The notes below the pieces were generated by a model that saw only the letters and a list, made by a program, of their open reading frames with translations, did no database searches and had not been told where the DNA came from. Source: JAKSCF01 sp028279945 (GTDB taxonomy: Bacteria > Bacillota > Clostridia > Peptostreptococcales > JAAYPU01). Taken from it: a stretch of 14,560 nt of DNA. This document shows, piece after piece, positions 6,198 to 14,552 of this stretch (within the stretch, counting starts at the first letter, position 1; each line of letters begins with the position of its first letter). Where the stretch lies: NCBI GenBank assembly GCA_028279945.1, contig JANQMT010000011.1, positions 1-14,560 of the forward strand, given 5' to 3'. The position numbers were made by a program, and so were the translations under genes.

Positions 6198-8879
6198 TCA
6201 ATATATTTTTCTATACCACCTTAAAACAGCCCCACCATTTCTAACAATTGTTGCGTCCTTCCACTTATCTTTGTTCATTTCTTTCTTTAATATATTTCCA
6301 ATATATCTGGGGGTTAATTTATTATTTGTATTTTTAAAATTAGAATAAATTATCTGTATAGCTCTTGTTTCTTTTACCGCTTTTTTTAACTCTTTCTCAA
6401 ATTCATCAAAATCTACAGATAACGTTATATCCTTTTCATCATATGTTATCAATTTGAGAGAATTCAATAAATTTATTTCATTACGATATTTTTTTATAAT
6501 GTTAACATCCAAACTCTTATTTTGAATTATATCAACAAATTCTAGAACTTTTTTATAAGTACCTTGTCCCATGAATTCAGATTTTTTTAAACTAGGTTTT
6601 AACTTCAGTGCTTTGGTTCTCCTAAATTCCCTAAAATCTCTTTGTTCAATTAATTCAATTAAATTTCCATTTATCTCTATAAGTTGCAACCCTCTTAGCC
6701 ATGAAAGAATCTTATTAAAATAACTATCTTTTGTCTTAATCGTAACATGTGAATAGGCATGAATATTATAAAAATCATTTTTAAGAGTTTCTATTGCTAT
6801 TTTTTGAGCATGCTCAACATTGTTTTCTATCATGCTTAGTAATATATGATTTTGCCAAAAATCAACTGCTTTATTGATAGCTTCATTACTTTTACTTTGT
6901 TTAAATTGTATGTAGACGCCATTTTTTTCAATATTGCCAAACATCATTAAATCTTTTAGAATATTCATTGCTGTTCTATCAGCAATATTCAATGACATAG
7001 ATAATTCTTCAATGGTAGTATTAGTAGTATTTTCAAGGTACTCTACTATCTCTATATATTTATTAAAATGTAATTGAGGCACATAGTAAAAAAGAATTCT
7101 TGGTATCTTTCCATTTAAAACATAATCACTAAATATATCCCAATAAAGTATTAATTTTTGACCCTTTCTTAAAACCAATCTCTTATTAATTAATTCTTGA
7201 ATAATTTCCTCTCCAAATATTTCATGGATTTTATAATAATCTGCAGGTGTATCACTAGCAATTTTTCTTATACAAGAATCTTCCTTGTGTGTTAGTTCAC
7301 TTAAATCTTTTTGAAATAAATACTCTATATTCATATTTTGTCCAATTATTTGTTCTTGGTTAATTCCACTTGCAACTAATTTATAAACATGAATACAGAA
7401 TTTTTTTAATAACCATGGATAGCCTTGGCATTGATCTACTAAATATTCTTGCAGTATTTTATTAACTGGCTGATTTAGTTGTTTAGAAAATATATTTATT
7501 GCTTTCTGTATTTCTTCTTTTGAAAATATAGTTAGTTCAAAACTCTTTCTTCTATCTGATAAGCTATGCCACATGTGATATGCAGGATGCTCAACAGGAA
7601 TTACTACATCAGTTTTCCAGGCAAAGCCTAGTATTATATTTTCTTTAATTGAATCAACGTTAATACTTATGTTCTTAATATTTTCAAATAAATTAATCAA
7701 TTCTTTTTTTGAAAATATTTCTTCAAACTGGTCAAAGCATAAAATTATAACTTTTTTTTCATCATTCAGCTGTCTAAATACTTCTTGAAAACTGTCATGT
7801 TCAAAAGGAACTGATGAATTCGAGTATGTTAAACTTATGCTTGGTTTTGAAACAAACCCCTTATTAATTGCATTTTTAAAGCACTCTAAAATTGCAAATT
7901 CTACATATCTACTTGATATAGCAGCCCTAACATCTACTGAATAGATAAAATATTTATTTTTGTTTTGTTTTTTATTAATTTCATTTGTAAGTCGCAAGAT
8001 AAAAGAACTTTTCCCCCATCCTGACGGTGCAGTTATAGAAAGTAATCTAGTACTACTAGATTTATCTATCACTTTATCAAAGTAATCTATCATATCCCCT
8101 AATAAATTTTGTCTTCCTACAAAATCTTTCGGGCGTGATGGTCTATAATCAGCCCATTCATCTCCACTAGATACTTCTACCACATTGTACATTTCCCCTT
8201 CTAGTTGACTACTCTCTCCTTCAAAATTTATCCATTCTAAACTTTGGTACTCAGTGTCTAATTCTTTAAGTTTCGTTAAAAGAGAATTGTCTGTAACTCT
8301 TATTCCATTCTTAGCATTATAGCAAGTTATGCTTTTTGCAATTGTAGAACCATCAATAGTCTCAACCTTTAACCAAAATTGACCATAGTTAGATATTAAA
8401 AGTATCGATTCATCTCTATAAGTAGCTCCTTTTTCCAATTCTAACTTTTTATCTGAAGTAATATTTCCACTTGTTGTTAATAATCCAATAACTCTATCTC
8501 TTGTATATATAGATAACTTTCTTCTCTCTTCAGAAGGTTTCTTTTCCCATTCGTCCATAATACCTTTAGCATCTTTTCCTAACGGACCAGTAGTAATCAA
8601 CCAACCAGATGACACATTTCTTACAGTTACATTACCTATAATTTTTGTTAATACATCTGCTGATAATGTAGCACTGTGGGCTTTGCACTCAACATAGATT
8701 TCCTCACCGCTCACTTTATGTTTTGCTAACAGATCTACTTCCATACCTGTTAAACGAATTTCTTTTGTAACATCATACTGCATAGCTAACAGAATTTTTT
8801 CTCCAATATTTTCGAGAAGTTTACCTTTTTCTGTTTTTCCTACATTGTCGCTCACAACTACTTCAATTTTATAAGACAT
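6198..8879 (-). CDS. PD-(D/E)XK nuclease fused to STAND-like P-loop NTPase (candidate defence protein)
   Basis: This protein has 893 residues. An Mrr-like restriction-endonuclease fold occupies about 15-135, with the catalytic pattern Asp49 (GMEVDLLAKH) and Glu64-x-Lys66 (IYVECKAH). After a linker domain, FVGRQNLLGDM (253-263) opens a P-loop ATPase: Walker A APSGWGKSSF (Lys290) and Walker B VIILCFDQFEEIF (Asp383, Glu386/387), the latter typical of STAND-type NTPases. HPAYHMWHSLSDRRK (421-435) follows. The C-terminal 300 residues contain at least one winged helix (about 605-660) and further helix-turn-helix-like segments instead of obvious TPR repeats. In families such as Avs/AVAST, a nuclease-STAND fusion senses a phage protein and then cleaves DNA; that role is inferred here. 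I start at 8879 because AAGGAAGGGTG precedes that ATG; an ATG at 8912 lacks a site. The gene is AT-richer than its chromosomal neighbours, which suggests transfer. Confidence 0.85.
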   Translation of the reverse strand: MSYKIEVVVSDNVGKTEKGKLLENIGEKILLAMQYDVTKEIRLTGMEVDLLAKHKVSGEEIYVECKAHSATLSADVLTKIIGNVTVRNVSSGWLITTGPLGKDAKGIMDEWEKKPSEERRKLSIYTRDRVIGLLTTSGNITSDKKLELEKGATYRDESILLISNYGQFWLKVETIDGSTIAKSITCYNAKNGIRVTDNSLLTKLKELDTEYQSLEWINFEGESSQLEGEMYNVVEVSSGDEWADYRPSRPKDFVGRQNLLGDMIDYFDKVIDKSSSTRLLSITAPSGWGKSSFILRLTNEINKKQNKNKYFIYSVDVRAAISSRYVEFAILECFKNAINKGFVSKPSISLTYSNSSVPFEHDSFQEVFRQLNDEKKVIILCFDQFEEIFSKKELINLFENIKNISINVDSIKENIILGFAWKTDVVIPVEHPAYHMWHSLSDRRKSFELTIFSKEEIQKAINIFSKQLNQPVNKILQEYLVDQCQGYPWLLKKFCIHVYKLVASGINQEQIIGQNMNIEYLFQKDLSELTHKEDSCIRKIASDTPADYYKIHEIFGEEIIQELINKRLVLRKGQKLILYWDIFSDYVLNGKIPRILFYYVPQLHFNKYIEIVEYLENTTNTTIEELSMSLNIADRTAMNILKDLMMFGNIEKNGVYIQFKQSKSNEAINKAVDFWQNHILLSMIENNVEHAQKIAIETLKNDFYNIHAYSHVTIKTKDSYFNKILSWLRGLQLIEINGNLIELIEQRDFREFRRTKALKLKPSLKKSEFMGQGTYKKVLEFVDIIQNKSLDVNIIKKYRNEINLLNSLKLITYDEKDITLSVDFDEFEKELKKAVKETRAIQIIYSNFKNTNNKLTPRYIGNILKKEMNKDKWKDATIVRNGGAVLRWYRKIY

Positions 8880-8996
8880 AGTCACCCTTCCTTGCTCTAA
8901 TTGTAATTTCATGCATTAAAGAAAATATTTTTTGTAAAAACTATTTTATTTTCAAAATTAATTCTATAAGTAAATTCGTTAAAAAACTACAAATCC

Positions 8997-9025
8997 ATTT
9001 TACACCCATTTCCAATCATATCCAA
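8997..9025 (-). promoter_or_regulatory. Possible promoter of the nuclease-NTPase gene
   Basis: On the minus strand TTGGAT and TAAAAT are spaced by 17 bases. This would give a leader of about 110 bases before the start at 8879. The match is modest and the sequence is AT-rich, so this is only a candidate. Confidence 0.35.
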
Positions 9026-9102
9026 TACGTTTTTACAAATTATCTCAAAATTCTCATTAGTTATAAACTAAAGATGGCTATTGAATTTTTCCCAACAAAA
9101 TA

Positions 9103-9141
9103 GACGAAGCCTTAAAATCATTAACTGACCAAAACTTCGCC
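9103..9141 (-). terminator. Weak hairpin, possible rlmD terminator
   Basis: On the minus strand GGCGAAG and CTTCGTC pair (one G-U) around a long partly paired loop and are followed by TATTTTGTT. It lies about 170 bases after the rlmD stop. The stem is short and the T-tract interrupted, so confidence is low. Confidence 0.3.
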
Positions 9142-9221
9142 TTTGATACTCACCTATTTATTATTTTTAACTTGTCATCACTCTAATCCCCTATGTCATC
9201 TATATTTGTGCCCATTTTACA

Positions 9222-9260
9222 GGAGCAAAAAACAGCCTTTTTCAGCCAATTTTTTGCCCC
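9222..9260. repeat. 11-bp inverted repeat with internal CAGCC direct repeat
   Basis: GGAGCAAAAAA (9222-9232) and TTTTTTGCCCC (9250-9260) are inverted copies with one mismatch, which is a G-U pair on the minus-strand transcript. The 17-base loop contains CAGCC twice. It could act as the rlmD terminator or as part of an element end; no clean T-tract follows it. Confidence 0.6.
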
Positions 9261-9274
9261 AAAATTGCTCTCAA

Positions 9275-9292
9275 ACCACAACATGTTGTGGT
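9275..9292. repeat. Perfect 18-bp palindrome next to the rlmD stop codon
   Basis: ACCACAACATGTTGTGGT is fully self-complementary and ends 21 bases beyond the rlmD stop. A perfect palindrome of this length is unlikely by chance. It may be a dimeric protein operator, a recombinase-related site at the element boundary, or a compact hairpin in the rlmD 3' end. Confidence 0.75.
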
Positions 9293-9313
9293 CAATTTAC
9301 TCTTTTATTGCTT

Positions 9314-10672
9314 CTAACCACATTTCGTTATCAGAATTACACACTCGACGTGTCCGGTGTGGGGGAAATTGTCTAATACTTTTACTTTTTCTACAACATA
9401 TCCTGCCTCTTGTAAAGTTACTAAGTTTTCTACTAAGCTTTTAGGATTACAGGATACGTACACCATGTTTTTCACATTATAATCTATTATCTTATTAAGT
9501 GCTTTAGCATTTACCCCTACTCGTGGAGGATCCAAGATAATCACATCGGGTTTATCCTCTATATGATCTAATTCCTTCAATACGTCTCCAGCTACAAAAG
9601 TACAATTATCCAGTTGATTGAGCTGTGCATTTTCATTAGCGGCTTCTACTGCCTCTTCAACTAATTCAACCCCTATGACTTTGCCTGCTTTTAATGCTGC
9701 AATTTGCCCTATGGTTCCGGTGCCGCAATATAAGTCAAAAACCGTTTTACCTTTTATATCTTGTAGATATTCTAATACTGTAGCATAAAGTTTTTCTGCT
9801 GCTGAGGTATTGGTTTGAAAAAATGAAAAAGCTGTTACTTTAAATTTCAACCCTAATAATTCTTCATAGTAATGATCTCTCCCCCATAAGACCTTAAGAG
9901 AGTCGCAATAAACAAAATCTGATACGCTGTCATTAATGGTATGAATAATACCAACAATACTCCCTTCTAAAGATAAATCCAACAGCATTTCCACAAAACT
10001 TTCTTTATCAAAATCCATTTGAGATGTGGTGACGATATTGATAAGTAATTCTCCCGTACGCTCACCTTTACGAATAATAAGATTGCGCTGTAAGCCTTTA
10101 TGGGTTTTTTTATTGTAGAAAGGATAACCTTTGGTGTTAAAATGTTCTAATGTTGATACAGCTATTTTATTAAAATCTTCATGCACCAGATGACATTGAT
10201 TTGTGGTAACAATATTCATAAAACTGCCTTTTTTATGCATTCCCAGCGCAGGCTTACCACCTTTACTTTCATCCCCAAAAGTATATTCCATTTTATTTCT
10301 ATAGCATGAACTCGAAGGGCTTCCCTCTACACCTTGAAATTCTTTCACAAAAATATCATTTTCATTCAGTAGTCTCTGAACTTCCTTGCCTTTCATAATA
10401 ACTTGCTGCACGTACGGTATGGTTTGTAAAGAACATCCTCCACATTCACCAAAATGCGTGCATAAAGGATTTATTTCATAATCCGCTCTTTCAACAACTT
10501 CTTTTATTTTTGCAATAATGCGCTGCTTATTTTTTTTCTTTATTTGCGCTCTTACACTTTGTCCTTTTAGCGCTTTTTCTACTTTCACTTTGATTCCATC
10601 TATATAGCCAATTCCTGTATTAGGATATTCAAATTCTTCTATCGTTACTTCTATAATGTCTCCTTTTCTCAA
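9314..10672 (-). CDS. rlmD: 23S rRNA (uracil-C5)-methyltransferase, RlmD/RumA type
   Basis: This 452-residue enzyme transfers a methyl group from S-adenosylmethionine to a uridine in 23S rRNA. A TRAM RNA-binding domain covers about 1-60. An iron-sulfur cluster motif follows with Cys71, Cys77, Cys80 (CTHFGECGGC) and Cys160. The methyltransferase core shows QTN (286-288), DLYCGTGT (313-320), ILDPPRVG (379-386), the catalytic Cys408 in YVSCNP and the terminal FPHTGHVEC with Glu443. All key residues are present and the length is normal. The start is TTG at 10670-10672, fixed by GAGGAGG seven bases upstream; no ATG is suitably placed. In Firmicutes related enzymes may methylate one or two uridines (RlmD or RlmCD), which cannot be told apart here. 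Its 3' end adjoins the accessory region and is a known type of integration target for serine-recombinase elements. Confidence 0.95.
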   Translation of the reverse strand: MRKGDIIEVTIEEFEYPNTGIGYIDGIKVKVEKALKGQSVRAQIKKKNKQRIIAKIKEVVERADYEINPLCTHFGECGGCSLQTIPYVQQVIMKGKEVQRLLNENDIFVKEFQGVEGSPSSSCYRNKMEYTFGDESKGGKPALGMHKKGSFMNIVTTNQCHLVHEDFNKIAVSTLEHFNTKGYPFYNKKTHKGLQRNLIIRKGERTGELLINIVTTSQMDFDKESFVEMLLDLSLEGSIVGIIHTINDSVSDFVYCDSLKVLWGRDHYYEELLGLKFKVTAFSFFQTNTSAAEKLYATVLEYLQDIKGKTVFDLYCGTGTIGQIAALKAGKVIGVELVEEAVEAANENAQLNQLDNCTFVAGDVLKELDHIEDKPDVIILDPPRVGVNAKALNKIIDYNVKNMVYVSCNPKSLVENLVTLQEAGYVVEKVKVLDNFPHTGHVECVILITKCG

Positions 10673-10774
10673 GTCAATACCTCCTCACTTTATGGTCTAT
10701 AGTTTTACCATCATAGTTCAATGTAAATTTTGACAGCAAAATCCTCCTACTACCTCTATGCATCAACTTGATAT

Positions 10775-10783
10775 AGTATACCA
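10775..10783 (-). promoter_or_regulatory. Extended -10 promoter candidate for rlmD
   Basis: The minus strand reads TGGTATACT, a good -10 with a TGn extension, about 105 bases upstream of the rlmD start. The -35 region is poor. It lies after the hairpin that ends the upstream gene, which supports independent transcription of rlmD. Confidence 0.45.
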
Positions 10784-10849
10784 CATATTTGTTACTTAAT
10801 GGGTTGGAACACCACACGGGATTCCCTACACTCAAATATGATGGAAATA

Positions 10850-10875
10850 GATAAAGAGTCCATAGACTCTTTATC
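10850..10875 (-). terminator. Hairpin terminator after the diguanylate cyclase gene
   Basis: GATAAAGAGTC and GACTCTTTATC form a perfect 11-bp stem with a four-base loop, 12 bases after the stop codon of the upstream gene. The following minus-strand sequence is TATTTCC, a weak T-tract, so termination may be partial. Confidence 0.65.
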
Positions 10876-10887
10876 AAATCAGACACT

Positions 10888-11787
10888 TCATGATTCTTTT
10901 ATTTTTTCTTTTTCTTGATACATTCGAATATCGATCTCACGAATGATCTCTTCTAAAGTAGTATTTTTATCTGGCATTTTCAGCACTGTTCCAAAACTTG
11001 CTGAAATGGTGTAGGGTTTATTAATTTGTTGGTTTTTAATGGACAAATTATCATATATCCTTTGCATGATAACTTCTTTATCCTCTTCTCTCACGTTACT
11101 TGCAAATATTATAAATTCATCACCTGAATATCTGGCTACTATGTCAGATTCTCGAAAACTGTTTTTTATAACATCCGCAAACTCTTTTAAAACAAAATCT
11201 CCTTCATAGTGTCCAAATTTATCGTTAATGGATTTCAAACCATCAATATCACAGAAAAGAAAAAAAACATTCTTTTCTCTTCTTTTTGCTAATTTAAGTC
11301 TATGATCCGATAGATTTAAAAAAGCCCGGCGGTTAAATATACCTGTCAATTCATCTATTAAGGCTAGTTCTTTAAGTGCGGAGATCATGCTAAATCTTTC
11401 TATAGAATAAGAAATGGATCGAATTAGCATATCAATATTATATTGTCCCTTGATTAAATAATCTTGAGCACCACATTTAATGGTATTATGAGATAATTTA
11501 AAATCATCAATATTTGAAAGAACAATAATCGGAATATCGGGACAAAAGTGGATTAGATTTGTCAGAGTTTTAATACCCAAGCTATCCGGCAAGTTTAAGT
11601 CGAGTAAAATAACATCATAATCATTCTGTGAAATAGCCGATATAGCCTCACTTAACAAATGTACGCGAGACAAATCAAAGACACAATCCATATACTCGTA
11701 TGATTTTGATTCCTTTAACATATTTTCTGTAATGGTTGCACTAAAATCACTATCTTCAATTAGTAGAATTTTTAATTTTGCCTTCAT
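10888..11787 (-). CDS. Response regulator with GGDEF domain (diguanylate cyclase)
   Basis: The 299-residue protein has an N-terminal receiver domain (about 1-125) with the acidic pair Glu11-Asp12, phospho-acceptor Asp63 (LLDLNLPDS), Ser91 and Lys113. After a helical linker, a GGDEF domain runs from about 142 to the end, with metal ligand Asp180 (CDIDGLKSINDKFGH) and the signature SGDEF (221-225). SGDEF is a tolerated variant of GGDEF. An RxxD inhibitory site (RESD, 212-215) lies five residues upstream, as expected for feedback by cyclic di-GMP. The family makes cyclic di-GMP from two GTP, here presumably when phosphorylated by an unlinked histidine kinase. The start is uncertain: 11787 has GGCGGTG at a fair distance and begins MKAKLKILLIEDS, while 11802 would add five residues. 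No partner kinase is in view and the gene appears monocistronic. Confidence 0.92.
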   Translation of the reverse strand: MKAKLKILLIEDSDFSATITENMLKESKSYEYMDCVFDLSRVHLLSEAISAISQNDYDVILLDLNLPDSLGIKTLTNLIHFCPDIPIIVLSNIDDFKLSHNTIKCGAQDYLIKGQYNIDMLIRSISYSIERFSMISALKELALIDELTGIFNRRAFLNLSDHRLKLAKRREKNVFFLFCDIDGLKSINDKFGHYEGDFVLKEFADVIKNSFRESDIVARYSGDEFIIFASNVREEDKEVIMQRIYDNLSIKNQQINKPYTISASFGTVLKMPDKNTTLEEIIREIDIRMYQEKEKIKES

Positions 11788-11951
11788 TAAGAACACCGCC
11801 ATTTTCTTTTTGAATACTTTATACTATTATGATTTATTATATTTAAATAATTCTAAAATATCTATGTCAAAGAAATTTTTCAAAATAAACCTGCTCACTT
11901 GGCATTATAACAAATCTCAAAGGTTGTAGACAATAAAATTGTAAAAGAAAT

Positions 11952-11981
11952 AGCGCCAAAAGATGGGAACCTTTTAGCGCT
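11952..11981 (-). terminator. Terminator of the preT-preA operon
   Basis: On the minus strand AGCGCTAAAAG and CTTTTGGCGCT form an 11-bp stem with one T-G pair around an eight-base loop, followed by the T-rich ATTTCTTTTACAATTTTATT. It lies 30 bases after the preA stop. Confidence 0.75.
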
Positions 11982-12010
11982 TAGGGATAGATAAAAATGG
12001 GTGATGTATT

Positions 12011-13264
12011 TTATTCGTATCTTGTTTTTAAAGAAACATCATGTGGTGTTCTGCCTTCTTTAAACTCAACTTCACCTGGTGTGATACAATCATGAACCGG
12101 GCAAACGTTCAAGCACAAGTGGCATCCAACACAATTGTCATTGATAGTAGGTTTTCTGTTTTCTTCATCCCAGTCAATAGCTTGATGGGCTGCATCATAA
12201 CAAGAAACATAACATCTTCCGCACTTAATACATTTGTCTTCATCAATCTTAGGAATGATTTTGAAATCTCTGTCTAAGTCTTCAGCAGAAATGATGTTTG
12301 GAAGAGCAAGACCAACCATATCTTCTAGTTTATTGAACCCTTTTTCTTCCATGAAGTAAGATAAACCACTAATCATATCTTCTACAATACGATAACCATA
12401 TTGCATAACAGCTGTTGTTACTTGAATGTTTCTACTGCCGACGAGAATGTATTCTAAAGCATCTTTCCAAGTTTCAATACCACCAATACCACTCATTTCA
12501 ATGTCTTTTAGCTGTGGATGTTGTTTCATTTGAGTGATAAATCTTAAACCGATAGGCTTAACAGCCGCACCGGAATAACCGGAAATAGATGATTTTCCAT
12601 TTACTACAGGCATTGCTGTCATATTTTCATAATCAATATTTGTAATTGATTTAATCGTGTTGATTGCAGAAATACCTGCTGCTCCGCCTTCAATCGCTGC
12701 AATAGCAGGGATTTCCATGTTACCGATGTTTGGTGTCATCTTAGCGATAACCGGAACATGTGTCGCACTGGCTACTGCTTTTGAATATTGTCTAACAAGA
12801 TCAGGACTTTGTCCTACATCTGATCCCATAGCATGACTGGTCATTTGTGGACATGAGAAATTACATTCAATAAGGTCGGTACCTGCTTGTGTAACTAATT
12901 TAGCTAACTCTTTCCATTCCTCATCGCTGCTTCCCATAATAGTCGCAACCATGATTTTTTCCGGATAATCTCTTTTAAGTTTTGCTATAGCTTCTAAGTT
13001 CTTTTCAAGAGGCTTATCAGATATTTGCTCCATGTTTTTAAAACCTACCCATGGCGTTCCTTCCTTAGCATTATTATCAAATCTAGGAGAACACTCATCA
13101 GCAATAAATATTCCTATGGTTTTAAAGAATACGCCGCCCCAACCGCTTTCAAAAGCTTTAGCAACCATCTCATAATTACTTCCTACAGGAGATGATGATA
13201 GAAAGAAAGGATTTTCACATTTTACTCCTAAATAATCTATTGATAAGTCTTTCTTAAATGACAT
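12011..13264 (-). CDS. preA: NAD-dependent dihydropyrimidine dehydrogenase, subunit PreA
   Basis: This 417-residue subunit carries the pyrimidine-reducing site. The N-terminal 310 residues form a dihydroorotate-dehydrogenase-like FMN barrel, with NPFFLSSSPVGSN near the start and IECNFSCPQM (Cys138 at the position of the active-site cysteine of dihydropyrimidine dehydrogenases). Two [4Fe-4S] motifs close the protein: Cys345, 348, 351, 355 and Cys378, 381, 384, 388. The family reduces uracil or thymine to the dihydro form with electrons passed from the partner flavoprotein. It starts one base after the stop of preT, with AAGGTG about ten bases upstream, so the pair is almost certainly co-translated. 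Length and motifs are normal. Assignment to uracil/thymine rather than another cyclic amide rests on family similarity. Confidence 0.93.
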   Translation of the reverse strand: MSFKKDLSIDYLGVKCENPFFLSSSPVGSNYEMVAKAFESGWGGVFFKTIGIFIADECSPRFDNNAKEGTPWVGFKNMEQISDKPLEKNLEAIAKLKRDYPEKIMVATIMGSSDEEWKELAKLVTQAGTDLIECNFSCPQMTSHAMGSDVGQSPDLVRQYSKAVASATHVPVIAKMTPNIGNMEIPAIAAIEGGAAGISAINTIKSITNIDYENMTAMPVVNGKSSISGYSGAAVKPIGLRFITQMKQHPQLKDIEMSGIGGIETWKDALEYILVGSRNIQVTTAVMQYGYRIVEDMISGLSYFMEEKGFNKLEDMVGLALPNIISAEDLDRDFKIIPKIDEDKCIKCGRCYVSCYDAAHQAIDWDEENRKPTINDNCVGCHLCLNVCPVHDCITPGEVEFKEGRTPHDVSLKTRYE

Positions 13265-13265
13265 A

Positions 13266-14552
13266 TTATTTCACACCTTCTTTCTTTGAAAGATAGTCCA
13301 TGATGCTGTCAGCTGAATCTTTACCCTGAGCAACCGCTTCTACTACTGTCTTACCACCGTTCACAACATCGCCGGCAGCAAAAACACCTTCAGTGCTTGT
13401 AATACCTTTGTTTTCGTCTGCAGCTACAAAGCCTTTTTCGGAAACATCTACATTTACTACTGTTTTTACATCTTCAGGTGATTGGCCAATAGCAAATACA
13501 ATGGTATCTGCTTTAATCTTTAATTCCGAATAGTCATCAGTACCTTCAGCAAGCATACCGACTACTTTACCGTTTTCGCCCAATATTTCTTTAGGTCTGA
13601 ACTTAGTAATTAGGTTGACGCCCATTGATTGTACGTACTGTATTTCTTTAAAGTCGGCAGGTGCTTTTTCAACAGTTCTTCTATATACAATATTGACTCT
13701 GTTAGCTCCAACTAATTTTGCTGTAGCTGCACAATCCATAGCAACGTCCCCACCGCCGATAACGATGATATGATCGCCTATATCGACTTTTCCGTCATTA
13801 TCACGTGCATTTTCTAAGAATTCAACTGCATTGGTTATGCCTTGCAGGTCCATTCCCGGCACCTCTACCATTTTAGGCTGCCATAATCCCATACCTAAGA
13901 AGATTGCCTCAAACCCTTGTTGTTTTAATTCATCAACAGAAACATCTTTTCCTATTTTTGTATTAAATACAAATTCAACCCCAAGGTCTTTAACTTTTTG
14001 AATATCAAAATCTACAACGTCTTGCGGTAGTCTTGACGGAGCAATTCCATAAGTTAACACGCCGCCGGCTTTTGCTCTTTCTTCAAAAATAGTTACTTTG
14101 TATCCATTAATAGCTAATTTTGCTGCACATGATAGTGAAGCAGGTCCAGAACCAACACAAGCAACTTTCGCTTTCGTTGCTTCAGGCGCTGTTAAAACCG
14201 CCATATCAAAAAGCTTTTCTTGCTCAACAGCAAATCTTTGTAATTTACCAATTTCAATAGGTCTGTCTATACCCGTTCTGCTGCATTCTTCTTCACAAAG
14301 TCTGTCATATGGACAGACATTGGCACAACATCCACCTAAAACATTATTTTCTCTAATGGTTTCTGCCGCACCTTTAAAATTTCTAAATCTAATTGAACGA
14401 ATAAATTTACCCGGATCTGTTCCTGCTGGGCAACCTTTGCTACATGGTGCATCGTGACAAAGAGTACATCTAGCTGCTTCTTCCATTGCTGTTCTTAGAT
14501 TAAAGGGTTGAACTGCTTCATCAAGATAATCTTTCTTTTCTACTTTGCTCAA
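13266..14552 (-). CDS. preT: NAD-dependent dihydropyrimidine dehydrogenase, subunit PreT
   Basis: This flavoprotein subunit takes electrons from NAD(P)H for PreA. An N-terminal iron-sulfur domain shows CTLCHDAPCSKGC (Cys29, 32, 37, 41) and CCANVCPYDRLCEEEC (about 75-90). An FAD-binding GSGPASL follows at 134-140, an NAD(P)-binding GGGDVAMD at 266-273 and the closing AAGDVVNGGKTVVEAV. The layout matches the N-terminal half of mammalian dihydropyrimidine dehydrogenase and GltB-small-subunit-like reductases. The frame is open to the right edge. TTG at 14550-14552 gives 428 residues beginning MSKVEKKDYLDEA, which is a sensible length, but any ribosome binding site would lie outside the window. 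Downstream preA begins after one base. Within the glutamate-synthase small-subunit superfamily, the adjacent preA decides the call. Confidence 0.9.
   Translation of the reverse strand: MSKVEKKDYLDEAVQPFNLRTAMEEAARCTLCHDAPCSKGCPAGTDPGKFIRSIRFRNFKGAAETIRENNVLGGCCANVCPYDRLCEEECSRTGIDRPIEIGKLQRFAVEQEKLFDMAVLTAPEATKAKVACVGSGPASLSCAAKLAINGYKVTIFEERAKAGGVLTYGIAPSRLPQDVVDFDIQKVKDLGVEFVFNTKIGKDVSVDELKQQGFEAIFLGMGLWQPKMVEVPGMDLQGITNAVEFLENARDNDGKVDIGDHIIVIGGGDVAMDCAATAKLVGANRVNIVYRRTVEKAPADFKEIQYVQSMGVNLITKFRPKEILGENGKVVGMLAEGTDDYSELKIKADTIVFAIGQSPEDVKTVVNVDVSEKGFVAADENKGITSTEGVFAAGDVVNGGKTVVEAVAQGKDSADSIMDYLSKKEGVK

Larger units (their letters stand above)
8880..9313. other. Intergenic region between rlmD and the nuclease-NTPase gene
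   Basis: No gene is supported in these 434 bases. Two overlapping plus-strand frames (9143-9376 and 9193-9444) run into rlmD antisense and have no ribosome binding site. The region holds a promoter candidate at 8997-9025, an imperfect hairpin at 9103-9141, an inverted repeat at 9222-9260 and an 18-bp palindrome at 9275-9292. It marks the change from ordinary chromosome to AT-rich accessory DNA. Confidence 0.6.

Noticed and set aside
9143..9444. Plus-strand frames overlapping the rlmD 3' end
   Set aside because: They are antisense to conserved rlmD codons and have no ribosome binding site.
10674..10886. 70-codon minus-strand frame between the cyclase gene and rlmD
   Set aside because: It spans the hairpin terminator and the rlmD promoter region, has no ribosome binding site at its start and shows no protein-like motif.
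11785..11880. TTGACA and TATAAT upstream of the cyclase gene as a promoter
   Set aside because: The two hexamers are present on the minus strand but 23 bases apart, too far for a vegetative promoter. No better-spaced pair stood out.
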